64,000 bases of DNA from Thiorhodovibrio winogradskyi (GTDB lineage Bacteria; Pseudomonadota; Gammaproteobacteria; Chromatiales; Chromatiaceae). Below the pieces are notes generated by a model. The model was not told the DNA's origin and ran no database searches. It saw only the letters and a list, made by a program, of their open reading frames with translations. Positions within the stretch are counted from its first letter, which is position 1; every line of letters starts with the position of its first letter. This document shows positions 1 to 9,313 of this stretch, piece by piece. Both the position numbers and the translations under genes were made by a program. Where the stretch lies: assembly GCF_036208045.1 (NCBI RefSeq), contig NZ_CP121472.1, forward strand, positions 3,111,531 to 3,175,530, read 5' to 3'.

Positions 1-156
1 TGGATCAGCGGCGCGCTGGATGAAAAATTCCGCGACCTCGGCGAGCGCGTGCGCGCCCCGCGCCCTGCCACCACCCACGACATCCTGCCCGAGTGTGGCC
101 ACAACCCCTTGCTCGAAATGCCGCAAGGGCTCAAGGCTCGGCTGGCGGGACCATGA
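1..156 (+). CDS. alpha/beta hydrolase, MenH-like, C-terminal 51 residues
   Basis: This is an open frame entering from the left edge and ending in TGA at 154-156. The 51 residues visible match the C-terminal part of alpha/beta-fold hydrolases of the MenH type. A GALDEKF segment sits where the family carries its acid residue, and CGHNPLLE follows about 28 residues later, containing the expected catalytic His. The nucleophile region lies outside the window, so the substrate cannot be judged; MenH would act in menaquinone synthesis, but many paralogues exist. Only 3 bases separate its stop from that of the convergent integrase fragment, so it probably marks the edge of the rearranged accessory block. 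The family call is from motif recognition only. Confidence 0.55.
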   Translation, partial: WISGALDEKFRDLGERVRAPRPATTHDILPECGHNPLLEMPQGLKARLAGP

Positions 157-159
157 GCG

Positions 160-300
160 TTAGAGCAATCCGTCCAGCGGACTGCGCACCCCCTGCCCGC
201 CGCGATTGAGCACATGGGTGTAGATCATGGTGGTTGACACATCCGCGTGCCCCAATAGTTCCTGTACCGTGCGAATGTCATAGCCGGACTCCAGCAAATA
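160..300 (-). pseudogene. integron integrase (IntI-type tyrosine recombinase), C-terminal fragment
   Basis: Read on the minus strand, this encodes about 45 residues of a tyrosine recombinase C-terminus. It includes [19 protein letters not shown], which carries the conserved LGH His and the catalytic Tyr, and then [12 protein letters not shown] before TAA. The VLNRGG..VRSPLD ending is typical of integron integrases rather than XerC/XerD. Homology stops abruptly near 298; the next minus-strand codon but one (304-306) is a stop, and AT-rich repeat DNA follows. The N-terminal domain and the catalytic Arg are gone, so it is non-functional. An attC-like site lies 93 bases away on the side where cassettes would be expected, which supports a decayed integron. 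Confidence 0.8.
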
Positions 301-345
301 AAATTAAAGGAATAAAATTAAAGTGAATTAAAGGAATTAAAGGGG
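301..345. repeat. AT-rich tandem repeat (attaaag units)
   Basis: There are four copies of attaaag, at 303-309, 317-323, 327-333 and 336-342, separated by 3 to 7 bases, in a tract far more AT-rich than its surroundings. The tract begins exactly where homology to the integrase ends, so it marks the break point. It ends in aattaaaggggtctgg, which resembles sequences often seen flanking IS200/REP-associated transposase remnants; that comparison is from memory and untested. Confidence 0.6.
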
Positions 346-392
346 TCTGGATGGAATTGTTTTCCAGCCTGTAAATCAACTCGCATTCAATT

Positions 393-456
393 GCCTAACG
401 CTGGCCTTCAGTCCGACCGCTCGCTTCGCTCGCGGTGGCTGAGGCTGGAGTTAGAT
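393..456. other. integron attC recombination site
   Basis: The 64-base element starts with gcctaac (393-399), which fits RYYYAAC, and ends with gttagat (450-456), which fits GTTRRRY. Between them are imperfect inverted arms, ggccttcag at the left and ctgaggct at the right, around a GC-rich centre at about 417-434 that can fold back. Length, boxes and fold all match integron attC sites. Its position next to an intI remnant makes a chance match unlikely. No second clear attC follows, so the array is reduced to one site. Confidence 0.7.
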
Positions 457-630
457 ATCCAGTGTCCTTGGCCTCGTGAGTGGAAAAAGAATTTGAGCCT
501 TACGCATTTAACCTTTTGTAATCTAACCCGCCAAACGCGCAGCTGCCGGCTCTTCCCGCACGATTCAAGTCACGATATTCGCTGAGCAGTTCGCACATCA
601 CCCGCGGTTTACTATAGGAGAACACCACGA

Positions 631-910
631 ATGACCAACCCGACAATATCAACAACTCATCGCCAAGTGCTGGGCCGACGAGGCCTTTAAGCAGCGGCTC
701 TTGGCCGACCTGGCCGAAACCCTCAAAGACGAGGGGATGGAAGTGCCCGAGGGCATTCGAGTGCAGGTAGTGGAGAACACGGCACAGGTCTTTAATCTGG
801 TGATTCCCGCCCGGCCTACAGAGCTCTCAGATAAAGAGTTGGAAGTAGTGGGTGGGGGGTTTTTCCATGGCCGTCTGGCTAACGGTTTTTATTGCGGCAT
901 ATCGATATGA
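631..910 (+). pseudogene. Nif11/NHLP-type RiPP precursor with a frameshift near the start
   Basis: The frame read from 635 to the TGA at 908-910 gives a leader typical of the nitrile-hydratase-like leader peptide (NHLP/Nif11) families. It has QQLIAKCWADEAFKQRLLAD, then VPEGIRVQVVENT, then LSDKELEVVGGG, followed by a 16-residue core, FFHGRLANGFYCGISI, with one Cys. The only sensible start, ATG 631, has a GGAG 10 bases upstream but lies in another frame, which stops after 19 codons, so one extra base or two missing bases separate start and leader. The alternative TTG at 701 would cut off the leader helix. A G6 tract followed by T5 (854-864) sits at the leader/core boundary. No modification enzyme or exporter is adjacent. 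Confidence 0.6.
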
Positions 911-1424
911 TACAGACACGAGGATAGGTGACAATAGCTTTTGCTACACCTTCAAAGATTTGTTTTCATAGTCGCTTTCCAGATTGGCATTAATCATCGG
1001 TTAATTTACCCACCCTAGCCGCATTTCTGACTTTCGCGTAATATGCTAAGTTTATGATAGTAAATGTCTTGTAAACAAATACGGATAAAGGTTTTGGACC
1101 AAGGGATGATCACGGCCGATCAATGAATCTCCGAATTGAGAGCGCCAAGCGACAGAAGACACTTATAAAGATCGCGACTACTATTCTGTTACATTGCTCA
1201 CCATGGTGTTCCTGATCGTCGTTACGACGCTGGTGTCTACAATCCCGACAAATCCGACAAAGATCCCGCATCAATGGCGCCGGGCATTTGGCATCGCTCT
1301 GCTGGAGGTCTTCGTTGATGGCCCATGGCTCTCTGACATGGGCCTAATGCAACTGAGCGCACAAAATGCCCGTGTTTTCGGTTAGGCTTGATCCTTAAAG
1401 ACTGCTTCACGCCCACTCACCACC
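911..1424. other. intergenic, probably degraded DNA
   Basis: I see no convincing gene in these 514 bases. An open frame from TTG 1194 to 1385 (63 codons) begins with a hydrophobic stretch, LTMVFLIVVTTLVSTIP, and contains WRRAFGIALLE; it has no clear start or ribosome site and may be a relic of a membrane-protein gene. The stretch 911-1090 is AT-rich relative to the window, fitting decayed or recently acquired DNA. Confidence 0.4.
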
Positions 1425-2339
1425 ATGCACATCGCCAACCCCATGTACGACACCGTCTTCAAGTACCTACTTGAGGACAATGCGCTGGCCAAACTGCTGA
1501 TCGGCACCATCCTGCAAGAGGAGATCCTCAGCCTGGAGTTCTGCCCACAGGAGCGCACCCAGGAGATCGAGCGCGCAGGCAAACGGGGGATGACTGTCTA
1601 TCGCATGGACTTCGCCGCGCGCGTGCGCAATGTCGAGGGCGTCGAGCGCCAGGTGCTGATTGAGCTGCAAAAGGCCAAGTTCGCCACCGATATCCTGCGC
1701 TTTCGCCGCTATCTGAGCGGCCAGTATCGCGACCCGGATAATATCCGCCTCATTGAGCGCGATGATGGCAAGCTGGCACGCGAGGGCATTCCCATTCTGA
1801 CCATCTATTTCCTCGGCCATGCGCTCGACCATACTGAAGCTCCGGTCGTTCGCGTGCGCCGCGACTGCGTTGATCTCGCCTCCGGACAATCGCTGGAACG
1901 CCCCGAGCCCTTTATCGAAAGCCTGACGCATGACAGCTATGTGATTCAGATCCCCAAGCTCAAGGATCAGCCGCGCAACGCCATTGAAGAGATGCTGCAA
2001 CTCTTCGACCAAAGCCACAGGGACCGCGACCGCCATTATCTGCGTATTGATGAAGCGGACATTCCTCCGGACTATCGCCCCCTGCTCAGGCGCCTGCAAC
2101 AGGCCGCCGCGGAACCGGAGATCGCCGACGCCATGGAACTTGAAGACGAGATTCTCGAGGAACTTCAGGATATCGAACGGCAGTTGGAAGCGGTTCAGGC
2201 GCGGGCCGAGGCCGAACAAGCGCGGGCCGAAGCAGAAAGTGCAGAAAAAGAACGGTTGCTGGCGCTGCTCAAGGCTGCGGGAATCGATCCGAATCCCGAT
2301 GGACCTTCATCCGATCGGCCGCTACCGAGGAAAGCCTGA
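1425..2339 (+). CDS. Rpn-family recombination-promoting nuclease (PD-(D/E)XK)
   Basis: This 304-aa protein starts with the family signature MYDTVFKYLLED and carries a PD-(D/E)XK-like core: D62 (in YRMDFAARV) and, 18 residues later, E80-x-Q82-K83 (IELQKAK). Residues 95-130 continue the pattern (RRYLSGQYRDPDN, then PILTIYFLG). The last 75 residues are a charged coiled coil rich in EQARAEAE. Rpn proteins are nucleases related to transposases of the YhgA-like group and promote RecA-independent recombination. Only 9 bases separate its stop from jetB, and the likely jetB ribosome site (GGAAAG) lies inside its 3' end, so the genes are probably co-transcribed. It occupies the place where jetA would be expected. 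Confidence 0.8.
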   Translation: MHIANPMYDTVFKYLLEDNALAKLLIGTILQEEILSLEFCPQERTQEIERAGKRGMTVYRMDFAARVRNVEGVERQVLIELQKAKFATDILRFRRYLSGQYRDPDNIRLIERDDGKLAREGIPILTIYFLGHALDHTEAPVVRVRRDCVDLASGQSLERPEPFIESLTHDSYVIQIPKLKDQPRNAIEEMLQLFDQSHRDRDRHYLRIDEADIPPDYRPLLRRLQQAAAEPEIADAMELEDEILEELQDIERQLEAVQARAEAEQARAEAESAEKERLLALLKAAGIDPNPDGPSSDRPLPRKA

Positions 2340-2348
2340 CCAGCCGCC

Positions 2349-3131
2349 ATGACAGACAGCAGTTTCGCGCCCAGCACAAGCCCCCCCATGGCTGCAGATC
2401 CGCCGGCCGTGGCGCCCTTCTCTGACGAGCAAGACATCCAGGCCCGCGACAGCCTGTCTCCTGTGGTGATCCATCTGCTCAAGGGCGTCATCTATCAAGA
2501 CAGCGACCCACACCTGTGGAACGACCTGCTCGCGCTACAAGCCCGGGTGCGCGACTATGTCAGCGTCTTGCGGCTCGAGCTGACCATCGACGAGGCCGAG
2601 GGCCATGCCTTTCTGCGCGCGCGCCCGGATGACGAGAATGGCGACGGCGGCGCGGGCATTGGGGGTGCTGGAACCGCCGCTGGCAGCGACCTCAAAGCCC
2701 CGCGCCTGATCGCCCGTCGCCCCTTGTCCTTTCCCGTCAGCCTGCTGCTTGCCCTGCTGCGCAAGAAGCTGGCTGAGTTCGACGCCTCCGGTGGCGAGAC
2801 GCGGCTCATCCTGACGCAGGAGGAGATTCTCGACCTCATCCGCGTCTTCCTGCCCGACACCAGCAACGAGGCACGCTTGGTCGATCAGACCGACAAGCAC
2901 ATCAACAAGGTGATCGAGCTAGGTTTTTTGCGCCGCCTGCGCGCCGGTTCGGGCGGTGAGTCGGGCACAAGCAGCGCGAAAGGCGGCAAGTCATCCAGCG
3001 GGGGGCCCTACGAAGTGCGGCGCATTTTGAAAGCCTACGTCGATGCCCAATGGCTGTCGGAACTGGACAATCGCCTGGCCGAGTACCGCGACCAGCTGCG
3101 CGCGCCCGAGGACGAAACGCCCGATGACTGA
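2349..3131 (+). CDS. jetB: Wadjet protein JetB (DUF4194, MukE-like)
   Basis: This 260-aa protein is of the DUF4194 family, the MukE-like (kite) subunit of type I Wadjet anti-plasmid systems. The core begins near residue 37 ([14 protein letters not shown]) and runs through [36 protein letters not shown] and [15 protein letters not shown] to a winged-helix-like end. Two Gly/Ser-rich insertions (about residues 95-115 and 200-218) are unusual. It would bridge the SMC heads and the kleisin. The gene overlaps jetC by 8 bases (ATGACTGA), so they are translationally coupled. JetB normally follows jetA, but no DUF3375 gene is present here. Confidence 0.8.
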   Translation: MTDSSFAPSTSPPMAADPPAVAPFSDEQDIQARDSLSPVVIHLLKGVIYQDSDPHLWNDLLALQARVRDYVSVLRLELTIDEAEGHAFLRARPDDENGDGGAGIGGAGTAAGSDLKAPRLIARRPLSFPVSLLLALLRKKLAEFDASGGETRLILTQEEILDLIRVFLPDTSNEARLVDQTDKHINKVIELGFLRRLRAGSGGESGTSSAKGGKSSSGGPYEVRRILKAYVDAQWLSELDNRLAEYRDQLRAPEDETPDD

Positions 3132-6100
3132 ACCGATCCCCGGCGTGGCGTCTGCCTCAGCCTCAGCGTCAGTACCAATCCCAGCTCCAGCTCCGGCTCC
3201 GGCCGCCTCTCCCGCCCCGGAAAACCTCGCCCTCGACTTCACCGGGGACGACCGCCTGGCCGGCTTTCGCCTGCAACGGCTGGAAGTCTTCAACTGGGGC
3301 ACCTTCGATCAGCGCGTCTGGACCCTGCATGCCCATGGCCGCAACACCCTGGTCACCGGCGACATCGGCTCGGGCAAGTCCACCCTGGTCGATGCCATCA
3401 CCACTCTGCTGGTCCCGGCCCAACGCGTGGCCTATAACAAGGCCGCCGGGGCCGATGCGCGCGAGCGCTCGCTGCGTTCCTATGTGCTCGGCCACTACAA
3501 ATCCGAGCGCAGTGAGGCCACCGGCAATGCCAAACCGGTGGCCTTGCGCGCGCCGGGCAGCTACTCGGTGATCCTCGGCGTCTTCCATAACGCCAGTTAC
3601 GACAAGACCGCCACCCTAGCGCAGGTGTTCTGGCTGGCCGAGCCTCAAGGACAGCCTTCACGCTTTTTTGTCGGAGCCGAGCGCACATTGTCCATTGCCG
3701 AGGATTTCGCCCACTTCGGCAACGAAATGCCTAAGCTCAAAAAGCAGCTCAAGGCCAAAGGCGCCGAGATCAACGACAGCTTCCCGCGCTACGGCGCTTG
3801 GTTTCGGCGCGTGATGAGCATCAACAACGAGCAGGCGCTGGAGCTGTTTCATCAAACGGTGTCGATGAAATCAGTCGGCAATCTGACCGACTTCGTCCGC
3901 GCCCACATGCTCGAGCCCTTCGCGGTCGGCGAGCGCATCACGGCGCTGATTAGGCATTTCGATGACTTAAACCGCGCGCACGAGGCGGTACTCAAGGCCA
4001 AGCAACAGATCGCCTTGCTGACTCCGCTGGTCGCCAACTGGGAACAGCATCAGCGCCTAGGCGCCGAACTCGACAAGCTGCGCGCCTGTCGCGAAGCGCT
4101 TGGCAGCTATATCGCCAGCCTCAAGGTGGAACACCTCGATGCCCGTCGCGCCGAGTTGCGCGAGGAGATCGACCGCCGCGCCACCCGCATCGCCCGGCTT
4201 GATGAACAGCTCCAAGGCTTGCGCCACCAGGAATTTGAACTCAAGCGCCAGATTGCCGAGAACGGCGGCGACCGTATCGAGCGTCTGCGCCAGCTCATCG
4301 ACGAGAAAGCCCACGAGCGTGATCAGCGCCGCGACAAGGCCACGCACTATGAGCGCCTGCTCGCCACCATCGACCAGGTCCAGGCACGCGATGCCGACAG
4401 CTTTCTGACCCAGCGCCAGGGCTTTCAGGCGCTGCGCGAGCACGACGAGGCACGCGAGGCCGAGCTTCAAAATCAACTGACTGATCTGAGCTTTAATCTG
4501 CGGAAAATCCGCGACGAACACAGCGCGCTGAGCGAGGAACTCGACAGCCTGCGCGCGCGCCCGACCAACATCCCCAGCCCCCAGATCAAGCTACGCCAGA
4601 CACTCTGCGACGCCCTCCGACTCGACCCGGACCGCCTGCCCTACGCCGGCGAACTGCTGCAGGTGCGCGAGCACGCGCGCGACTGGGAAGGCGCCGCCGA
4701 GCGTCTGCTGCGCAACTTCGGCCTGTCGCTGCTGGTGCCCGATGCCGAGTATGCCCGCATCGCCGACTGGGTGGATGGCACCGACCTGCGCGGGCGTCTG
4801 GTTTACTACCGGGTCCGCTTAGGTCCGGCCGGCACCCTGCCCGAGTTGCATCCCGACTCCCTGGTGCGCAAGCTCGACATCAAGCCGGAATCGCCCTTCT
4901 ACCCCTGGCTCGAAGCCCAGCTCGCGCGCCGCTTCGATCTCGCCTGCTGCCAGACGCAAGAGCAATTCCGCCGCGAGACCCGCGCCATCACCCGCGCCGG
5001 GCAGATCAAGGGCGGCAGCGAACGCCATGAGAAAGACGACCGCCACGCCCTGCTCGATCGCAGCCGCTATGTGCTTGGCTGGACCAATGCCGCCAAAATC
5101 CGCGCGCTTGAGGACCGGCAGCAGGCGCTGGAGCACAGCATCGCCGAGCGTGGCGCCGAGGTCGCGCGCATACAGACCCGTCAGGCCGAATTGCGCACCC
5201 GTCTCAACGCCCTGTCGCGCCTGGAGGAATATCGCGACTTCCGCGAACTCGACTGGGCCGCCAGCGCGCTGGAGTTGGAGCGCCTCAAAGAGGAAAAACA
5301 GGCACTCGAAAGCGCCTCCGATCTGCTGCGCGCCCTTGAGCAGCAACTCAAGGAGCTGCAACAACGCATCACCGACAGCAACCACCAGCGCGATGTGCAG
5401 AAGGATAAGCGCTCCCGCGCCGAGACCAAGCTGGAAGCAACCGAGCAGGCACGCACCGCGGCCGAGGCCCAGGTCCAGGCCGGCACGACCGCGGGGCACG
5501 CCGCGCACTTCCCGGCACTCGACGCCCGCCGCGCCGAGCTACTGCCTGACCAGCCGCTGACCATCGAGAACGCCGACCAACAGGAACGCGACCTGCGCGC
5601 CTGGCACCAGAGCCGCATCGACAACCAAACCAAGCGCATGAACAGCCTGCGAGACCGCGTCACCCAGGCCATGACCGACTACAGGCACGCCTACCAGCTC
5701 GAAACCAGCGAGGTCGACGCCAGCATCGAGGCCGGCTTCGAGTACCAGCGCATGCTGCGCGAACTCGAGGCCGACGACCTGCCGCGCTTCGAGGCGCGCT
5801 TCAAGGAACTGCTGAACGAAAACACCATCCGCGAAGTCGCCAGCTTCCAGTCCCAGCTCGCGCGCGAACGCGAAACCATCCGCGAGCGTATCGACCGCAT
5901 CAATGCCTCGCTCAGCCAGATCGACTACCAGCGCGGACGCTACATCCGCCTCGAGGCCCAGCCGACCACCGATGCCGATGTGCGCGACTTCCAGCACCAG
6001 CTACGCAGCTGCACCGAGGACGCCCTGACCGGCTCCGAGGACAACCAATACTCAGAGAAAAAATTCCTGCAAGTGCGCGACATCATCGACCGCTTCCGTG

Positions 6101-6723
6101 GCCGCGATGGCCAGAGCGAGTCGGATCGACGCTGGACCACCAAGGTCACCGACGTGCGCAACTGGTTTACCTTCGCCGCCAGCGAACGCTGGCGCGAGGA
6201 CGACCAGGAATACGAGCACTATTCCGACTCCGGTGGCAAATCGGGTGGCCAGAAGGAGAAGCTCGCCTACACCATCCTCGCCGCCAGCCTGGCCTATCAG
6301 TTCGGCCTGGAATGGGGCGCGGTGCGGTCAAAGTCTTTCCGCTTCGTGGTCATTGACGAAGCCTTCGGTCGTGGCTCGGACGAATCCGCCCAATACGGCC
6401 TGCGGCTGTTCTCGGAACTCAACCTGCAACTGCTGATCGTCACCCCGCTGCAAAAAATTCACATCATCGAGCCCTATGTCGCTAGCGTCGGCTTCGTACA
6501 TAACGAGGACGGGCGCGCATCGAAAATTCGCAATCTCAGCATCGAGGAATACCGCGCCGAGAAGGCGCGCCACAGCGGCCAGGTGCCTAACTCATCGCCG
6601 GCATTGGCGCCATCGGGCAGCTTAGACCAGGGCGCCGGATTGGGGCACGGGATCAGCCCTACCCAGCCGGCGGCCCAGCCGGCGGACCAACTGGCGCCCC
6701 AGTCAACTGACAGCCCCGCATGA
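3124..6723 (+). CDS. jetC: Wadjet SMC-like ATPase JetC
   Basis: This 1199-aa SMC/MukB-like ATPase is the loop-extruding motor of Wadjet. It has Walker A GDIGSGKS at about residues 79-86, long charged coiled coils at about 320-500 and 680-900 around a hinge region near 500-660, an ABC signature SGGKSGGQ at about 1035-1043 and Walker [10 protein letters not shown] at about 1072-1080. The ATPase therefore looks intact. I chose ATG 3124 over the longer frame from 3043 because it overlaps the jetB stop in ATGACTGA and the extra 27 residues lack family character. Residues 8-33 are a low-complexity Ala/Ser/Pro tract. The stop overlaps jetD by 4 bases (ATGA). Confidence 0.85.
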   Translation: MTEPIPGVASASASASVPIPAPAPAPAASPAPENLALDFTGDDRLAGFRLQRLEVFNWGTFDQRVWTLHAHGRNTLVTGDIGSGKSTLVDAITTLLVPAQRVAYNKAAGADARERSLRSYVLGHYKSERSEATGNAKPVALRAPGSYSVILGVFHNASYDKTATLAQVFWLAEPQGQPSRFFVGAERTLSIAEDFAHFGNEMPKLKKQLKAKGAEINDSFPRYGAWFRRVMSINNEQALELFHQTVSMKSVGNLTDFVRAHMLEPFAVGERITALIRHFDDLNRAHEAVLKAKQQIALLTPLVANWEQHQRLGAELDKLRACREALGSYIASLKVEHLDARRAELREEIDRRATRIARLDEQLQGLRHQEFELKRQIAENGGDRIERLRQLIDEKAHERDQRRDKATHYERLLATIDQVQARDADSFLTQRQGFQALREHDEAREAELQNQLTDLSFNLRKIRDEHSALSEELDSLRARPTNIPSPQIKLRQTLCDALRLDPDRLPYAGELLQVREHARDWEGAAERLLRNFGLSLLVPDAEYARIADWVDGTDLRGRLVYYRVRLGPAGTLPELHPDSLVRKLDIKPESPFYPWLEAQLARRFDLACCQTQEQFRRETRAITRAGQIKGGSERHEKDDRHALLDRSRYVLGWTNAAKIRALEDRQQALEHSIAERGAEVARIQTRQAELRTRLNALSRLEEYRDFRELDWAASALELERLKEEKQALESASDLLRALEQQLKELQQRITDSNHQRDVQKDKRSRAETKLEATEQARTAAEAQVQAGTTAGHAAHFPALDARRAELLPDQPLTIENADQQERDLRAWHQSRIDNQTKRMNSLRDRVTQAMTDYRHAYQLETSEVDASIEAGFEYQRMLRELEADDLPRFEARFKELLNENTIREVASFQSQLARERETIRERIDRINASLSQIDYQRGRYIRLEAQPTTDADVRDFQHQLRSCTEDALTGSEDNQYSEKKFLQVRDIIDRFRGRDGQSESDRRWTTKVTDVRNWFTFAASERWREDDQEYEHYSDSGGKSGGQKEKLAYTILAASLAYQFGLEWGAVRSKSFRFVVIDEAFGRGSDESAQYGLRLFSELNLQLLIVTPLQKIHIIEPYVASVGFVHNEDGRASKIRNLSIEEYRAEKARHSGQVPNSSPALAPSGSLDQGAGLGHGISPTQPAAQPADQLAPQSTDSPA

Positions 6724-8018
6724 GCAAAGCCTGGACCACGCCGGCGGACCTGCGCGCCCGGGTGCGCAAGCGCTGGGATCGCGGCGAACTGCTGGCGCCT
6801 TTGGCACAGCCAGACCCTGTGGACCCAGCGGATCAAGCAGCCATGAGCGCGGCGCGGACCAGCCCGGCGGAACCGGACGATCAGCCCAGCGACCATCCAT
6901 ACCTGGATCCGCAACAGCGCTCTGTGAGATTCCCCTGGCGCCTGCCGCTGCGCGGACCCAGCTCGAGCGAACTCAGCGACCGGTTCGAGGAGGTCCGCGC
7001 CTGGATTGCCGCGCTGCACGCCATGCCGCATCTGCGAGTGGAAGTCCGCGAACTGCGCCACCGGGTGCTGGGCAGCAACCGGATCCCGGTCGCGGCCTGG
7101 ATCGATTCGCTTGAAGATGCCCTGGCGTTGATTGGCACCGGGGCCCAGGCGCGGCGTTTCCGCGCCCTGGTTGCCGAGATCCGCCCGCGCCAACCCGGCC
7201 TCCTGCCCTGGCTCGCCCGACGCCCGCTGCGCGCGCTGGAACTGGAATCGGAGATCCCCGCCCTGCTCGCCATTCTCGAGTGGATGCAAGCCCATCCTCG
7301 TCCCGGCCTCTATCCGCGCCAGGTCGACCTGCCCGGCGTGCATACCAAGTTCATCGAAGGCCACCGCCAAGTGCTGAGCGAATGGCTCGACCTGACCCTG
7401 CCCGCCGCGGCCATCGATACCAGCGCTCGTGGTGCCGCCGGTTTCGCCCGCCGCTATGGCCTGCGCGAGAAACCGCCGCGGATTCGCCTGCGCCTGCTGG
7501 ACCCCTCCCAGGCGCTGTTGCCAGCGCTCGAGCAGGCCGACCTCACGCTAGATGCCACAAGCCTCGCGCGCCTGGCGCCGGCGGCCAGCCGGGTGTTTAT
7601 CACCGAGAACGAAATCAACTTCCTTGCCTTCCCACCGCTCGCCGATGCATTGGTGATCTTTGGCTCCGGCTACGGCTTCGAGCAACTGCATGCCCTTGAC
7701 TGGCTGCACCAGCGCCAACTCTGGTACTGGGGCGATATCGACACCCATGGTTTCGCCATTCTGGATCAAGTGCGCGCGCATTTTCCGCGCACCCGATCCC
7801 TGCTGATGGACAGCGACACCCTCTTCGCCTTCGAGCCCCTCTGGGGCACGGAAACAGATCAATGCACCCGCGACCTACCCCGCCTGACCCAAGCCGAAGC
7901 CACGCTCTACAACGCACTGCGCGACAACCGCATCCGCCCAGGCCTGCGCTTGGAGCAGGAACGCATTGGTTTTGGCTGGGTGATGGAGCGATTGCGCGCG
8001 CTTGACGGCACGGAATGA
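6720..8018 (+). CDS. jetD: Wadjet nuclease JetD (DUF3322-DUF2220, toprim-like)
   Basis: This 432-aa protein has an N-terminal DUF3322-like half and a C-terminal DUF2220 toprim-like half. The toprim residues are visible: the acidic TENE (E296, E298) after a beta strand and GDIDTHG (D339, D341), the usual metal-binding set. In Wadjet, JetD cuts circular DNA once the JetABC complex has sensed its topology. The gene is fused to jetC by an ATGA overlap and ends the operon; the next gene is convergent. With jetA absent, whether JetD can still be recruited is the open question. The arm domain carries an Ala/Ser/Pro-rich stretch at about residues 40-65. Confidence 0.85.
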   Translation: MSKAWTTPADLRARVRKRWDRGELLAPLAQPDPVDPADQAAMSAARTSPAEPDDQPSDHPYLDPQQRSVRFPWRLPLRGPSSSELSDRFEEVRAWIAALHAMPHLRVEVRELRHRVLGSNRIPVAAWIDSLEDALALIGTGAQARRFRALVAEIRPRQPGLLPWLARRPLRALELESEIPALLAILEWMQAHPRPGLYPRQVDLPGVHTKFIEGHRQVLSEWLDLTLPAAAIDTSARGAAGFARRYGLREKPPRIRLRLLDPSQALLPALEQADLTLDATSLARLAPAASRVFITENEINFLAFPPLADALVIFGSGYGFEQLHALDWLHQRQLWYWGDIDTHGFAILDQVRAHFPRTRSLLMDSDTLFAFEPLWGTETDQCTRDLPRLTQAEATLYNALRDNRIRPGLRLEQERIGFGWVMERLRALDGTE

Positions 8019-8055
8019 CGGGCACGCGTCTAACGCTGCCGCCAGCAGATCAAAA

Positions 8056-9219
8056 TCAGGCCTTCAACCAGAAAAACAGCCCCAGAGCCGCGAGCAGGGT
8101 GGCCACCAGTCCAGCCATGAGCAACAGCGCCAGCCGCCAGTCCTGGCGTGCTTGCTTTGCCTCCGATAAAGGCGCTGCCGCGCGCGGCCGTTGATCTGTT
8201 TCAGCGTCCACGGGTTCCGCATCACTGGGGTCAAAGGCACCACCGAGTTGCGTAATGGCTTCGGTATCCATGCCCCAAGTCGCGTTGGTGCGAGGCTTGA
8301 TGTCCACGGGCTTGGCGGGACGCAACCCGGCGGCGACCGCTGAGCTTGGCGCGACACCAAAGAGCGCCAACCAGGCCGCGATGCTCCGCGGACGATCCTC
8401 TGACTCGAATGCAAGCCCCGCGCCGATGGCGTTCAGGAAGCGCTCGCCGCAGCGCTCCAGATAGGGTGCCTGCCAGCCATCCGGCGGCGGGCGCTGCATG
8501 GGTGGCTGTCCAGTCAGGGCGAAATACCAGGTCGCGGCCATGCCGTAGATGTCGGTCCAGGGGCCGACTTCACCATGGCGCACCTGTTCGGGCGCGGCGA
8601 ACTGGGGCGTCATCTGGCGAATCAGGGTCTTTTCGCTGTCGGGATGCACCCAACGCGCGGCGCCGAAGTCGATTAGCAGCGGACTGCCATCGTCGCGCAA
8701 TAGAATGTTGCTCGGCTTGATGTCGCGATGCCAAATATTGCGCGCGTGGGCATGAGCCAGGCCATCGAGCAGCGGAAATAGCCAGGCGCTGATGCGCGCC
8801 TCGTCCAGTTTGGGCTTGCCGGCGAGAAAATCCCCCAGGGTGTTGGAGGCCTCATGGACCATGCACAGATAGACGGTGCCATTTTCCTGGAAGGCGTCGG
8901 CGATGATAACCAGATTAGGATGGGGGCGCGGCCGGGCAAGTTCCTGCAGCATGCGGCTTTCCTGCAGGAACTTCTTGCGCAAATGCTCGAACTGCTGCTC
9001 CTTGCCCGGCAGGGGCGCGACCCGGCCGTCACCCGCGCGAGTGGCCAGTTCGCGCGGCAGGAATTCCTTGACCACATAGGTGGCACCCAGCAGGCTGTGG
9101 TCCGCGAGATAGACCAGACCCGAACCACCGCCGCCGAGATGCTCGCGAATACGCAACTCACGCAATTGAGTGCCCGGCGGCAGTGCACTCGCGGAAGCTT
9201 GTCGACCCATCGCCTTCAC
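8056..9219 (-). CDS. membrane-anchored Ser/Thr protein kinase (Hanks type)
   Basis: This 387-aa protein has a complete eukaryotic-like kinase domain. It contains a glycine loop LGGGGSG (28-34), VVKEF with Lys51, catalytic HRDIKPSN (H164-D166), a DFG motif (184-186) and an APEQ motif. A linker of about 85 residues is followed by one membrane helix near 364-385, ending at the C-terminus with almost no periplasmic part, so there is no external sensor domain. The kinase would face the cytoplasm. It converges on jetD with 37 bases between stops, and no phosphatase or FHA gene is adjacent, so its substrate is unknown. The start could also be Met4. Confidence 0.85.
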   Translation of the reverse strand: MKAMGRQASASALPPGTQLRELRIREHLGGGGSGLVYLADHSLLGATYVVKEFLPRELATRAGDGRVAPLPGKEQQFEHLRKKFLQESRMLQELARPRPHPNLVIIADAFQENGTVYLCMVHEASNTLGDFLAGKPKLDEARISAWLFPLLDGLAHAHARNIWHRDIKPSNILLRDDGSPLLIDFGAARWVHPDSEKTLIRQMTPQFAAPEQVRHGEVGPWTDIYGMAATWYFALTGQPPMQRPPPDGWQAPYLERCGERFLNAIGAGLAFESEDRPRSIAAWLALFGVAPSSAVAAGLRPAKPVDIKPRTNATWGMDTEAITQLGGAFDPSDAEPVDAETDQRPRAAAPLSEAKQARQDWRLALLLMAGLVATLLAALGLFFWLKA

Positions 9220-9313
9220 CCGTCTTGCCTAGTAGAGTCCGGGCGCGACAATAGCATGAATCCCGGCACCGGGGCGTGGGAAAGCCGCAAGGCCATCGCG
9301 GTCTCAGACCCGC

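Noticed and set aside
391-585. A 64-codon open frame on the plus strand
   Set aside because: It overlaps the attC site, has no family character and no ribosome site.
1342-1387. A second attC-like pair (gcctaat ... gttaggc)
   Set aside because: The left box breaks the AAC consensus and the inner arms do not pair, so the fold expected of attC is missing.
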